A stretch of 64,000 nucleotides of DNA, taken from Atopsyche davidsoni. Lineage: Eukaryota; Arthropoda; Insecta; Trichoptera; Hydrobiosidae. Shown here one piece after another: positions 36,635 through 50,790 of the stretch. The stretch is from contig JAILWY010000008.1 of NCBI GenBank assembly GCA_022113835.1, forward strand, positions 5,076,001-5,140,000, in the 5' to 3' direction. The notes below the pieces were generated by a model. That model was not told the origin of the DNA, searched no databases, and worked only from the letters and a program-made list of their open reading frames with translations. The translations under genes were made by a program, and so were the position numbers. Position 1 is the first letter of the stretch. Every line of letters starts with the position of its first letter.

Positions 36635-37529
36635 GTTCAATGTATTGTTGTTCCATTGCAGTCACTAGTGGTTGCGTTGCAGTCACCAAGATGGCAATCG
36701 GCCTTCTCAATCCGCTGACGTGGTAACATATTGTGAATACATTCTTTTCGTGTGCTGTGCAGACGCAAGGGAATTTCACTTATAAATGGTCTGACTTGTA
36801 TACGCCCGGAGTAGGAAATCGCTTGGCACATCCGACCTCTAAGCGACGGCTCTAGATTCTTTGAATATTTGAGTCGGTTAACGATTTATTAATACTTTGC
36901 GAAATTCAAAACTATTTTATTTTCAACTGAAAAAGAAATATCCCGGAAACAATTAAATTAATTATAGTATACCTTTTAAAAAAACTGAAATAATATTTGA
37001 TGTAAAGTAAAAAAGTTTTAAAAATCATAAATCATAATTATTCGACTTTGGTTGACTTTGAAATTATTTTTGAGCTTATAATAAATAAATATTTTAAATT
37101 CTCTAAAATTTCGGCTTCGTCAGACTACTTATAAAAAGATTTACTAAGTCTTAAAGTCTCATTATGACTTAACTCTGTGTATAGCTCAAACACTTGAAAG
37201 CTAGAAAGTACCCAGAAAAGTCATGGCGTTATAGTGTTGACATATCGGAGGCCTTAAAGCGCAAAACACAGATGCCAATTTTGAGACGCAGCTAATACTT
37301 TAATTTGTGAATAAACAGTGATTTATTTTTTTAAAATGTAGTATTGATAAATAGAAATGGCAAATTGAAAGGTATGTAACAAGTTTGAAATCATCATGTA
37401 TGCAAACAAATCACGTGGCTTTTGGGCAATAGAAAAAATCGTGAGTCGTGAATTCTTTTTTCAGCGAAACACACCCAAACAGCATTTCACATTCGTTTCT
37501 CGTTTCCCACTTTTCTTTTCAAAATCGCA

Positions 37530-37670
37530 TACCTGTCCTTATCTCAAAGGAAAGTCAAATGCCGCGCCGGAAGTGGGCTGAAGGATAACCGCGTCTGGAA
37601 TGCGCAGGAAGGCTGTACACCAACTTTGTCAAATAAATTCAAATATATGCCCAAAAACACCGGAAGTAGT
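37530..37670. other. GC-richer island
   Basis: A composition peak with GCCGCGCCGGAAG and CACCGGAAGTAG, two CCGGAAG words that match ETS-factor cores. No gene model. Confidence 0.3.
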
Positions 37671-39590
37671 TCAATATCTGAAGGAGATTTATGAGGTGAT
37701 TGCTAGTAATAAAATATCTTCTGTACAATTTTTTTTACTTTATTTAAATATTCCTAAAAACGCTGTTTTTCTATCATTCAAATATTTATAAAACAATTTT
37801 TTTTTAAATATTTATAATCTTTCTATGTTTATTGACTACATTTATTAAATCACGACATCAAATGATGATTCAAAGTATAATAGAAAATTAATTCAAACTC
37901 ATTTTCATTTTTATTTTATTTTAGTTAAATTTTGAAAAATTCTCACATACTTCATGTTTACTGAAATGAAATTATATTGAATCTCAATACTGCTACTAGT
38001 AGCTTTAATTTGGAACATCGATATTTTTAGTAATGATTAATAGATGAAATTATGAAATGATTATGAATTAAAATTTTTATTTATCTACCCATTCGATAAA
38101 TGATTAAAATATTAAATTTCGTTTAGTGCTTTAAGGAGCTTCTGAGCTCTTTTAAATGGATATAACTTTCATAATAAATTTAAAGTTGAAAAAATAGAAT
38201 AAATTAGTAAATAAGGGATGATTACGTAAAACGGATTTAGCCATTAGTCTTCCAAACTTTCGATAGATTTTTTAAAAAGACTAACAACGTTTCTGCTTAT
38301 CTTATTGAAAAAAGCACAAAATAAATAGAAGAAAACTTTTGCAAACCAGCGAGTCGCGAGCTTGTTAGAGAAGTTTAACATTCCACCACTGCGGTTCCAA
38401 TTTATCCTATTAAAAGAGAGAAAAACTACAAATCCGCGTAGGAAAATTGCTTCGGTAAAGCCATTATTGAGAATTATTAAATCATAAATGCTCTTTATGA
38501 GTTTCAAATAACAATTAGCAGTTTTTGCTACAAATCACACTTGTCATACAAAATTTATACGTAACAAAGGATTATAATCCTTATATCAAAAAAATATGTA
38601 TGTTTATTTAAATTGAAAATATTTATATATAAAAAGTAAATAAGTCACCAAGATAAAACATTTTTTCCCCTTTGGCTCTATTAGGTAATACAAAAAATAT
38701 AAACAAAATTGGGAAAAGCCGTAAGGTGTCTTTTCATCCTTTTTTACAGTTTAACAAATAGACTGGCAGGCTTATTAGATTTTCATTATTCTAAAAAAAA
38801 GGTTAACATTTATATTCATAAATGTATTGTATTAAAAAAATATATCCAATTTAAGATAAAATAATAAAGTTAGATGTAGAACAATAAATTTTTTCATGTG
38901 TGAAAAGTCGGAAGAAAAATAGCTGTAGTTGAGTATATGCAAATACTTAATAGGAATTTCGGGTTTACTTGTTTAAATATATTTTCAGCCTTTGCCTTAT
39001 TACACAAAAAGTGATAACAGGAAATTTATATTAGATAGAGAATTTTTTATTACCCCAGAAATTATTAGTTTTCCTGAATATAAATACCGGACACACATAA
39101 TCACTAGTTTATAGATTCCGCGAAAAAACTAAATTGTCATTCTATAATACAAAATAACATAAACTGTCAACAACAAAAAAAAACGTTTCCAATTATTTTT
39201 ATTAAAATTCCAATATCATATTAAAAATAAGTTTTAATTTTTTATATTCAATCGCAACATAGTCATAGACTATGTATTCTATTTCATTCATTTTACATAA
39301 GAATGAGATTATTAAATAAGTGATTTAAATTTATTTATAGGCTTTGAAAATATCTAAAAATAAAACAAATAGATATTTATAAAACATCAGTTATATACGG
39401 TTTTACATTATATGTTTCATAAAATAGAGATACATTAGAATTGCTCGCATAAAACCTAAGAGGAAGTGCAGTCGAATGTTAGTTTATGAAAAAAAATTAT
39501 TTTTACATGGAAAAAAATTAAGGGTGGAGGCTGTTCAAAAAAATAGTATCTGATATGCTGAAACTTGGGTAAAAAATTAAATTAACAGTT
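37671..39590. other. AT-rich gene-free stretch
   Basis: No recognisable gene or repeat. An 87-codon minus-strand frame at 38244-38507 has no domain I know. Confidence 0.4.
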
Positions 39591-39599
39591 AAAAAATCA

Positions 39600-39760
39600 G
39601 AACTACGCCATCACGCCTTTAATTCACTCCATCCGATAGCGAACCTTATCGCAAATTAATTTTTGCTCCATGGGATTATCTGATACGATCTCGACGGCAT
39701 AAGTTCCGTAATCCCAAAGTCAAAAGTTATCCCGAGTTCAAGCTTTCAAATATCCGAAAT
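39600..39760. other. Candidate conserved non-coding element
   Basis: A less AT-rich block with the homeodomain-type core GCAAATTAATTT and the GATA-like words CTGATACGATC and TTATCGC. No open frame. Confidence 0.3.
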
Positions 39761-42700
39761 TGTAGCAGTTATGCCTAAAAATTATTATAAAATTTTAAAA
39801 GTTTTAATTGAATTCAATTTACTGCGCAGGTCACGCTTACAAGGTTTCTACTCTAACACAGCTTTTTTTATATCTACGAATTTTAAATTTAAATCTCTTC
39901 TAGGGTCTTACTTTTATTGTCGACTATAACTATCCTAATTTTATTTTTGTTGAAGTTTATCTTCCTACGAATAATATACATTCTTTAAACATATAAAAAC
40001 ACTGATTTTGATAAAATCAAAAACGTACAAAATCTTATTTTTAATAATAAACAAAGGTTTGAGCGTGTTTAAGAAATGAATAAAAATACAAAAAATGTGA
40101 TTTACATTCATGCTTAGCTGCTAATAATAGCAGTGCTTTAAATTAAACATTAACAAATCACAATAATGTCAGGTAACGGTAATTTCAGTAAATAAAACAC
40201 CTGTAATCTCACGCCTTGGCAAAAAGGCTTCCACGAAACACTCGGGACTGCCTGACATGCGAAAAGTCAATAAATTATGTTATGAAGGCACCCGAGGCAG
40301 GCGTACGAGTAAATTACTAGGATTTGTGGTTGTATAAATACCCGGAAGAGCCTTAGAATATTTTTAAGTATTTTTTTTATTATGTATACTATATATTTTA
40401 ATATAAAAAACAGTATCCGAGACAGTATCCGAAATATAACTACAATTCCTATGTTAAAAACTACTGTATCTGTGATAAAAAAAACGTCTGCATCCGAGAT
40501 AAAAAATGACAGTATCTGAGAAAAAAAGACATAAATATAGATTACATAATATAAATGATGTGATTTGGTGACAGGACAGTGAACAGGACGTGGTTTAATA
40601 ATAACACAGGGGATTTGAATTCATCAGTGAGTCCATAACGATACATGAGGATTTTTATTGTTACTTTTACCTTTGTGAAAATAATGACACCTGAATAAAA
40701 AGTTTATTTTTATTGTAAGTTGCATAACTGAAAATCTCAATGATTTTTATAAGATTTACCTACAGGTTACTAATGCATTATTTGTAATAAAGTTCTAACT
40801 TGTTACGCTTACATTTTATCCTAAAAGTGATGCTTAGTTTAACTCAAAGCTATGCCACATCCTGAACAATACCTAAATATTATGGAAAAAAAAATAAACT
40901 TTACATGCTGCTTTTGAAGTTATTCTACAGTTACAAATGTTTACAATTGCTCACACGTTTATCGAAAAAACTGAATAAATACTTTGTGATTTATTTCTGC
41001 ACATTTTGAAAGATGAACTTTCATAAAAGTTTGAAATTTATCGTATTTATAGTTGAATATGTGTAATCTGAATTAACACAAGTGGTGGTAATGGTACACA
41101 AATGTGTACGGTAACATAATACAGTATGTGTAATAATAACACGTAATGAATCCATGGCCAAATGGATGGTAATAATGTTCAGAGTTCAGTAGCCAGGAAA
41201 ATATACAGCACGAAGAGAGAATGGTGGATACTTCCAATTAAAAATATTCTGTTGTGTCCCATGGTGCGCTTTATTTTTGATGTTATTTAATGACATTTTC
41301 ACACACTAAATTACATGTCAAAAAGATGAGTACTTTATCAAAAATATAATAAAGAAAATTTTGTATTTATGGACGATTATGACTCAAAATTTACATATTA
41401 TCAAATTTTGTAAAAATCACTCAAAACGACCTGCATTTATTTATACATTATTTTTATTGATGTTAAAAAATCACAAAAACAGTTTTTAAAAATAATTGTT
41501 TTTTTATTTTTATTTTGTTAGTATGCATAGTGATAATATCAGTCAGTATAAAAAATCAACTGTAAACAAATAAATAGTATACAACAAATTTATCTTCAAC
41601 TCGTGTAGTCATTGTGGCTTGAATTGCTAAAAATACTAATATTGCTACAGGATTAACTTTTTAATTAATATTTAGTCGACGTTGTTAGAATCTTTAAGCA
41701 TTCATCAAGTAAAACACAAAAAATCATTTGATTAATAATTTATTCTGCAAAAACTGCAAATGTAAATTCTCAAGCAAACTAACGGAACAAAGTTTTCTCG
41801 TAGAAACCACACAAAGTCTACGTTTGAAGAGATAAATTATTACTAAGAACATTCGTGCTGCTTCGTTAACGTAAACAGTACGAAAAGTTAAATATTGATA
41901 TCAAATTCAATACGTTAATTGCATCTCAACTACTTCAAGTCTGAAGATTGCATTTAAGATTTTCAAAGCGTCTATAAATATATTTTACACATATTCTATA
42001 TGCTCAAAATTTAAAATCAAACGATATCATTTTCTGAAATAGATATTTCAAATATTATTTTTAATTTTTTTATATTGAAGTCTAGTACTTTTTGCAAATT
42101 AAACACAATACTAAGTAAAATATTTTTGATTTGCTCAAGCAAATATTACTGATATCGAAGTACAAAATTGTATGTAAGCCTTCTTTTAAAAAATCAATTC
42201 CATGTATAAAATAAACTTGTGTTTTATAAAAGACTTAAATATCAATATAAAATATTAGTAGTTACAAAAAAATATTATTTCGATAGAAAAACAAGGAAAT
42301 AAAATAAAAACAAATTGAAAAAAATTATTTGTCGTTTCTTAATATATATATATATATACAATAAATATAAATTGAAAGTTGATCAAAATACATTTTTTAG
42401 CATTGGTTTTAAATACTTTTACCACAAAAGGCCAAAACAATAAAAAAAAATACAAAATCAAGCGAGGCGACTACGAAATAGGTCATGTTACAAAATTGCC
42501 TGTTTTCGGATTCGCCTCACTTAAAATTGCATTGAAGGCTTTGTTTATTGAAAAGTAATAGCAAATAACTGAAATATTTCATCGAAGTTCCTAAAATGTT
42601 ACAGTATGTTGATTTTTAAACATGATACTAGATAGTGGCAATAAACGAGCTTAGAGTGAAATTTTGGAAAAAAATATACAATCTAGAATCACTGTTTTTT

Positions 42701-43480
42701 AAAAATAAATTTTATGAAATATATTCTACAATTAACCTTCCTATAAAAAACCATATTTTGAAATTTTATTTGAACAAAATCGTGTAAGTGTAACACGTTA
42801 TTAAAATGTAGCTGTTAATGAACGCCTTTAAAGACATATTAAGTATTTTCAATTTTATGCACGATGTCAGTATTATTAAATTTTAATATTGCAGAATTAT
42901 TGTTACTGTGATCAAATCAATATTTTGAAAGTAGAAATAAAAATTCACGCATAATAAACAAATTATGATAATTTCACTTTCATATAAAGGACCCTGTATT
43001 TCAAAAGCTCTCAGAGTATTAGCACTTTGCTACAGATGCGTAAAAATCGCACCCACTTACGCGAGGCTCGATCAAATTTTTACATAATTTATTCAGGATC
43101 AATAATAGAAAAACTCGCCCGCTCGTATAATAGTTACTGCCATTTATTCCTGAATAAAATTTTATCCCGAAAAAAATAAATGATTCACAAATAAAAATCC
43201 TGATCAAATCGCTGAAATTATCGCCAACGTGACATTAAGTACTCTACTTATTTGTAGGTATAATTAAATAAGGTTTTATGATTTTGGGATTTCTTGAGCG
43301 AAAGGCTGCGTGATATTTTTTGTCATTCAACGTTTTAGCAGTATCTAACATTTAATGTAGCTCACCTTGATTCATGTGCAAGTGCAAATTAGAAATGACT
43401 TAAAATCATTTTTTTTTAAATATAACTACACAACCGGAAGCAAATAATTAGAACAAAAATTTACTACCTTTAATCTAGGT
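39761..43480. other. AT-rich gene-free stretch with a degenerate minisatellite
   Basis: No gene recognised. At about 40408-40526 a unit like ACAGTATCCGAGA recurs about five times with substitutions and variable spacers. A small GC-richer patch lies at 40200-40310. Short TA repeats occur near 42343. Confidence 0.4.
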
Positions 43481-43484
43481 GTTT

Positions 43485-43790
43485 GGAATTTTCTCACCCC
43501 CTCGAATCGCCGCGCCCCCGACCTCCCTAGTAAAGTCAGTCTTGCCCGTTAAGGGTGCAGAATTGCGGTCAAGCTGCCGTCTCATAAGGCTGGTAAATAA
43601 AGCAGCTAACAAATCGCCCTGATGGAAGTTCCGGCTTTCATTTACCAAGAACGACCCGGTCACATCAATTTACACGGTTCAAATGAACCCATAATCCATC
43701 GGCAGGAGTCGACCCAGGGTTTTATTGCCGCCAGTAATCGTGTTAACTACTCAAAGGGTGCAGTTCAGGTTTAGTGCACCGCATGTCTTG
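43485..43790. other. GC-rich island, candidate regulatory element
   Basis: A strong local peak of about 300 bp with CGCCGCGCCCCCGACC at its left edge and homeodomain or Hox-like cores (GGTAAATAAAGC, TTTATTGCCGCC, CCATAATCCATC). A 62-codon minus-strand frame crosses part of it without a recognisable domain. Confidence 0.4.
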
Positions 43791-44939
43791 AAGGTAATGC
43801 TTTTACAATTTGTTTTCTTACTGTGCTCTGAAGTAGTATTTTGCAAACGTTTTGCTCAGACAAACACATTAACTGTTTTGAACAAAATAAAAGAAAATTA
43901 AATTTTATTTTTAGCGTTGGTATTTATTTATCGCATATTATTTGATGTAGAAAATAAATTAACTTCACAGAAAAATATAATTAACTTCCATCAAAGATTC
44001 CCTATTTTTAACCTACTAAATACTAAACGTAATAAACGTATTAACCTTATTCGTTTTTTGCTACAATCTTACAATTCTAAACGAAATCGTGAATTTTATT
44101 TAAATTGTGCGCATATGTTTATTTGATATACAGAGAAAAAATTAAACAAATTTTCACAAAAGATTCAAGGACACAAAATATTTGTAAATAAAATATATCA
44201 TTATTTTTCAATAAAATGATATATTAGTTTCCATGATATAGTTATTCAATTGATTAAAAATTTGTATTAAAAATATTGAAAATACAAATCTTAAGCAAAT
44301 TCGGTTATTTCATGCATCAAAATATTATTCAAATTTCTTTATTATTTACGATTTTTCTATATAAAGAATAAACAATAAAAATATATTTTACAGCATTCTT
44401 CTATTCAGATACTACGTCATATCTTCTTTGTTTTAATACAACCGTACCATAAAAGAACCGAAAGTTGTATAAAACTTTCTAGATATCCCGTATATCTATA
44501 ACGCTATAAAAGTACTAAAAAGTCAATGGTAATGTACCGAGCGAGGCTCAAAGAGGACGAATAATCTCGTGTCCTTTTCTTGTGGAGCTTTTTCAACCTG
44601 AAATTCCCAGTAAAACAATATGACGTCAATTCCTTATTATTTTTTTTAAAATCCATAATATGAATACACTTTATTATATCTGAATTCGCATACAAATTTA
44701 ATATTAAAATTTTTCGACTTTAAAATAAAAACTTTCAAATGTATATTTTTTATCTTTAAGACATTTATATTTTATTAATATTTTATGTAAAAAAATATTT
44801 TTGAAAGACGTTTAATACAATGAGAGTTGATGAACCGTAGATAGACTAGCAGAAAAAATATTTTCACGATACTTAATAAATTATTTTTTTATCAAATAAA
44901 TGTATATTCTGTTCTCCATGCAGTATATTCTGTTCTCAT

Positions 44940-45000
44940 AAACTACCCCATCGATGAAGGTGGTACGGACTTATGTATAATATCGCTAAGTGTTGAAAAC
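44940..45000. repeat. Diverged copy of the 45.2-kb GC-rich segment
   Basis: ACTACCCCATCGATGAAGG and CTTATGTATAATATCGCTAA align to ACTGCCCCATCGGTTAAGG and CTTATGCCTAATAGCGCTGA at 45230-45292, about three quarters identical over 60 bp. Confidence 0.55.
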
Positions 45001-45204
45001 CCACGAACACACCTATCTTAAATTAGTTCATGTATTACTTAATAGATATATTCTACCATATTTGTACTTTGTGCTGATGAATCATAAGAAAGTTTTTATA
45101 ACACAAAAGTACTTTCACAAAATGAAATAAACATTCAAATAATATTTTTACCATAGAATCACTTTTTTTACTCATAAAATATTTTTTTTAATATAAAATA
45201 AATA

Positions 45205-45420
45205 AGTCCATGGGGTATATTTCACCCTCACTAACTGCCCCATCGGTTAAGGTGGTGCGGCCTTATGCCTAATAGCGCTGAGTGTTGCCAGTTAGCCCCG
45301 GGCGCAGTTTCCCGATACTGAGTTTTATTGTCTCTCCCAGGAATCCCTTTTCCCGAATGTGGGAAAAATATTTTCCGATATTACCACCCGAGCCTTATAC
45401 GCAAACATACATTATACAAA
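45205..45420. repeat. GC-rich segment with a degraded neighbour copy
   Basis: The block starting near CTAACTGCCCCATCGG and including GCCCCGGGCGCAGTTTCCC stands out in composition. Its first 60 bp recur in decayed form at 44940-45000, so it is more likely a dispersed repeat (SINE-like) than a unique regulatory element. Confidence 0.45.
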
Positions 45421-48400
45421 CTACGCGGTGTGGACATATGTCCTAGAAAAATATTCCTTACTTACATTTGAAGATAAATATATTTATTATTCTGGTTATA
45501 AATATCGGAAATGTTTTTATATATAAATTTTGTAAACACTTATAACATCCTCATCAACATATTGATCGATTTTCGTTGTAATATACTATCAAAAACAATT
45601 ATCCATCATCTATAGATAAGGTGTTTTAGATTGCTATCAGTCTTAATCTATTCACACGTGAAGCGAGGAGAAAAATTGTCGAATTTTTTTGCAATACATA
45701 TATGAAATACGATCCACGATCTTTGGTTATTGATACTGAAAATATTTTATGATCAAAGTAAACTTAATCGATGGGTATTTGCAATGAAATTTTGTATAAA
45801 TTATTTTAAGCAGTAATCTTTTCCGGTAATAATGCTTATCAATATTTTAAAGAATAAATCACCATTGTAGTCTTGTGATGTTAAAAATTCTCTATTGACC
45901 ACTTTATTGTGGACTACAGATTTTTCAAAATAAACAGATTTTAAAAATACACCTTTAAATCAGACCGTGTCCCACAAATCATTTTGAAATGTGAACTTGA
46001 TAAAAAATCTATTGAAAATTATTTTTCGTAATATCCGGCTGTCAGTTTTTGGCCGGATATTGATCTGAAGTACGACTTCTGAAAGTTGGGACCAGTCTAA
46101 AAAAAATATTTAAAAAATTGAATTGAACGAGTTCTTCCGGGGTCTTAAAAAGGTTGATTCTAAATTTATTATACGTATGGTAGATGGTGACCTTTGGTTT
46201 TATTCTTTCAAATAAAAAAATAAGTCAAATAAAAAAAACTCCGTCAATAAGCTTACAAAACAGCTTTTCAAGTAAACACAAATATATTTTCCAAAAAGAA
46301 TGGTTAAAGAATCAAATCATTTGATAAAGTATGTTTCAAGTGGTTGAAATATTTTCTAAATTTGTTAATATAAAAAAACTTTTGAATTGTAATTTTAAAT
46401 AAATGGTCAAGAATATTCAACAGATACAGTTGAAAATATACTTTATTACTTGAATTATTTATGAAAAGAAATACAATGTTTGTCAATTAATGATTATTTT
46501 CACATAGTTGTAATATTACCAAATAATGGCTCCTTCGATATTTCGTAACTGAAAAGAAGTATCTAGTTTAAGGGCTGTGTTTTCAGTACAAAGACATGGC
46601 TGTTTGTGACGTTCTCATTTCTGCCACCCCTCGCTACCAAAATACAAAAGCTGCCTTCAAAATTTTTCCAAAGAGAGGAACTGAAAAAAATTCGCCCACC
46701 TGTCGCAGGTGAGAGAAATCATAACCGAAAAACTAAAGAGGAAAAAAACTGAAAATACGAAAAAATCTCTTCCAAACAAAAACCATCGTAACATCCCAAT
46801 ATATTTGTGGTTTAACATCATTTATCATTTATTAAACACTAAAATCGCCGAAGTATGACGCTTTTTTTTGGACTGCCGATAATATCAAAGATAAACTTCA
46901 AAACTAGTAGTGATATCTGTTATCAACTACTTGTAAAATGATAATGGAAAAAAAATAATTATGTGTTAATACAAGTGAGTAATTAGTTTGTATCATAAAT
47001 ATCTTATAGAAAACACTGCAATTCTAGGATTTCGCTGCTTGATCAAGAAAATGTTTTGAATTCAGCAAAACATTTTTTATTTATGAAGATTTATTCTTTT
47101 TATTTTTTGCTCTGATTAGAGTAAACGACATCTGCTTGGTCTCGCTTTGTATTGCTTCTTTTGTTGGCAGTATTGGAATTCTCGGCAAAAATCTCATTGT
47201 TGAAATTTCTTATTCATGAAACTGTATAATAACCTGAAAAGAATGATCAGAAAAATAAAGGTGAAATTAGTTTTGCATAAATAAATCGCGAAAAATAAAA
47301 TACAGTTTTTTAACAATTTTCCAAAGAATCGAAAGTGTTTATTTTTGCATACAGTTTATTTTTTTGTCAAATATTTACAACGCTCAATTTTAACACGTTT
47401 ATACGTGGAAATCAATTATTCAGTATTTATTTTTAGAATAAGGGTTTGTTGAATTTGTTAAGGTTTTACAAATCAAAGATAAAAGGATTCTATTGTAAAA
47501 ATAGTTTATAAGAAGATACCACAGATTATCATTACTTTTCAGAATATTTTATTTGAAGATATAAATAAAAAATAATATAACATAGAATATATGTATATTT
47601 TGCATTATTGCGTAGTTAATTAAAAACACTGTTATATTTGTTATGAGTAGTTTTGGCAAAAATATTTATTTAAAATAAAAAACCCTGTAAAATGACATAC
47701 TTCTACAATTTACTGAAAATTGCTTCCGAAGTCTTTCAGTTAAAGGAGGCCTCCTCGCCTTTTTTTAATGGCCTGACTTTATTTTTGACTCCCAAAAGGC
47801 TACACTTAACATTTTTTAAAGTGTTCACCAGGCAACACCGGCGCATAATATAATATAAATTATATTTTATATATAATTTATATCATATTATGAAAAAAAA
47901 TTTGCGCTCAAATTGCACATGATCAAAAAAGCTCAATGTGGTATCAATAAAAGAATTTATTAATTACAATGATCCATATTACAGTCACAATAGAATTGAT
48001 TGTGTATTCAAGAGCTTAATTAATTAATGCATTTTTGATTTGATAGTGACTATATTGGCTACAATTTACTAGATTATTTTTGTGCCTTATTATATCACGT
48101 AATACATATTTTACGAAATAAAATTCTGGATATATCCATGACAAATTGAATTCGTAACTTCTCATTAATAATAAATATGATAATCCGTGTTGACGTGCTT
48201 GACATAATCTTCTGAGGTCGATAGTAATTACCACATAAATATTTTATCAATTGTCTTGTTAATTTATTATTTAAGGTAAAAACACACAATTAAACAACGC
48301 AATCAACCTCGCAGAAACATATTAATAAAGCTTTAATAACTGAAATAAATTACTTATCTACGAAAACTATAATTAAATATTAGATTATAAATAATCACTT

Positions 48401-48848
48401 ATAGTGTTAACATATACATTGGCTTTATATTCTTTATTAATTCTACCTGTTTTATGATGTATTTTTTGTGTTGTTTATATTGAATCAAAATTGTTTCTTC
48501 TAAAATGCACAATACATTTTGAGGCAATGTTTAAAAACGTGAATAAATTTAGGTATTTATAAAAATTTGAAAGCTTTACTTATACCTATTTTGAAACAAT
48601 ATTAGATTGTTACGTAATTTAATGAGATAAATCATCTTTAAATTATTTTCAATGTACCTAATGATGTGGATTTATTAAAAATATTCAATAATAATCATCA
48701 ATCAAACTTACGGTAATTACGAAGACATATATTTGCTATGAGTTTTATAAGTAAAATAGTCTCTTTTTTTTATTCAATAATAAATATTTGTATTATATTT
48801 ATTTGTATTAAGATTTGAAAACGGAAATACAAATATATATGAAAATAT

Positions 48849-48898
<50 letters not shown>

Positions 48899-49680
48899 GA
48901 TGTGCTGTTTAAAAGTTGCAAACACATTATTTGAGGTCCTAAAGGATGCCTACTTATGTTAAAGAGGGTTCAGGAGAGACCTTATAATGTACCCAGCTTT
49001 ATCTGCCGGGTCATAAGATGGACCTTCCTCCCTTTGTTCTTTGCTTTCTCATCTTTAGTTTCATTTCATTTGGGAAAACGCAGCGCTCGCTTGCGAAAGC
49101 TACTTTATCGAGATATAAGTATCAACCTGATCTAAGCCATTAGTTATATTCTATCAGTGGATATTGAAAAATACATTTTAAAAGGTATTACCCACTTTTG
49201 TACAAAACATCGAAACCCATAAAAGCAAACGTATGTGAAATTTTGCGTTTTCCATGGTGTATTTTTTAAAGTATTGGCATTTTTATTTATTGCAGACGTG
49301 GTTAGAAATTAAAATTTTGAAATCAAATAAACCGATCGTTTATGTTGGATATGCTTTGATTGGAATCTTTTGTTATCAAACAACGGTATATCAACAACAA
49401 AAAAATGTAGGCGTTATTGAACTTTATTTCCGGTAGAATTTTTTGAGTTTTTTGAGAATTTATCCTATTAAAGATAAATATTTTTATTTGATACGCAGGT
49501 CTATTGGTTTTTCAGAAATTTTTGATCTTCTGTGTAATTAATACTTCAATATGGCGTTAATGATAAAATATTATTGCTGTTTCTATATGCATTAAAACAC
49601 CCATGGAATTTCATGGGTATTTTATTTTTGTTTATTAATGTTTTATAAAAAATTTAAATGAGAGAGAGTTCAAAAGTAAA
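45421..49680. other. AT-rich gene-free stretch with a long AT hairpin
   Basis: No gene recognised. At 47845-47892 CATAATATAATATAAATTAT faces its near complement across a short loop, a roughly 48-bp AT hairpin. A long (TA)n tract is at about 48849-48898. An exon-like segment at about 49287-49385 sits between an acceptor-like TTATTTATTGCAG and a donor-like CGGTATAT, but it matches no family. Confidence 0.4.
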
Positions 49681-49689
49681 AATAAAGTA

Positions 49690-49885
49690 ACGATCGTGAG
49701 CTCCAGACGCAGGAGCTGTAAAGTGACCTATTCCAGAGATCACTTGGTCTGGGGCGGGTACGTAAGGGACATTAATCTCCGCCTCGCTCACTTCCGGTCA
49801 GTCCGCAGCCTTCGTTAGGGCCTCGGGGACTTCCGGACAGGGATTTAATGGTTTTGAAGGAGGCCAAGTGACTCCTTGACATAAA
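49690..49885. other. GC-rich island, candidate regulatory element
   Basis: About 200 bp of GC-rich sequence with repeated ACTTCCGG words (about 49790 and 49829; ETS-type cores) and GATTTAATGG. No open frame. Confidence 0.4.
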
Positions 49886-50539
49886 AATATAACCTTATTT
49901 TGAATGTTTGCCTCTAAGGATCTCTTTTAGAGTATTAGCCATATCATTTAAAATAAATTATATAAAAATTGTTAAGAAAACTAATTTATATTTTGAGCGT
50001 TTTTAAAAGATTGTCATTAATAAGAGTAGAAAAAATTGTTAAATTAATTATGAATTTAATACACAAAAACGTTTAACAAATTTTGAGTTCTTCAATAAAT
50101 CCGGTTATTTACCTGATTAAATATATTTTTATTTTTATATTTTCTAATAATACCCTAAAAATACCAATTTTGTGTATTTTAATTAAAATTACATTATTTT
50201 GAATAACAACGCCTTAAATCGTTTTTTTCGGTGTATATATATTGCTCATATGTAAATAATGTAAATAATCTGTACATACAAATTTAAATTTCAACATAAT
50301 GTGGGATTAAATAAAACCTTTATTTGTTATTTCTTGACCTTAGTAAAGGCTCAGACTAAACGACGTTCATTACTTATAAGTGACAAAAAACAGGAGACAA
50401 TAAACTTTTAAATAATCTAATCGATTTGCTATTTAAACGAGTGGTTGAAATATAGAGAATTACAAAACAAACCAGAGAGTCATAGTTAATTAAAGGAATG
50501 GCTTATTTAAGAAAAACAAATAGAGGCTTGAACTATTTC

Positions 50540-50790
50540 AAATTCACTCTAAAATACTTGTCGGGTAGAAGCGAGTGAAGTTCGTATACTTGTATATTTA
50601 CATTCTCACAAAGTTCCACACTTTCCAATGCTTTTACTCAAGCGTCTTTATCTGAACGTTCATCATTTTGCTGACACAAAGTATGTCCGTTCCCTTTTCT
50701 GCTCACCGAGTAAGAGACTTCTCACCACCTGACATTTACTCTGTCCTCGGTCCATACTTTGTGTCGTTTATTTCGCAAAGCATTTTATCT
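50540..50790. other. Moderately GC-richer block with a 13-bp inverted repeat
   Basis: GACACAAAGTATG (50673-50685) and CATACTTTGTGTC (50753-50765) are perfect inverted repeats 67 bp apart in a non-coding block richer in C than its flanks. The rest of 49886-52470 is AT-rich without recognised genes. Confidence 0.35.

Noticed and set aside
40408..40526. CRISPR-like array
   Set aside because: Units are degenerate, spacers are A-rich and irregular, and the DNA is eukaryotic.
49254..49436. Possible exon of another membrane receptor
   Set aside because: Acceptor-like and donor-like words flank it, but no neighbouring exon or family motif was found.
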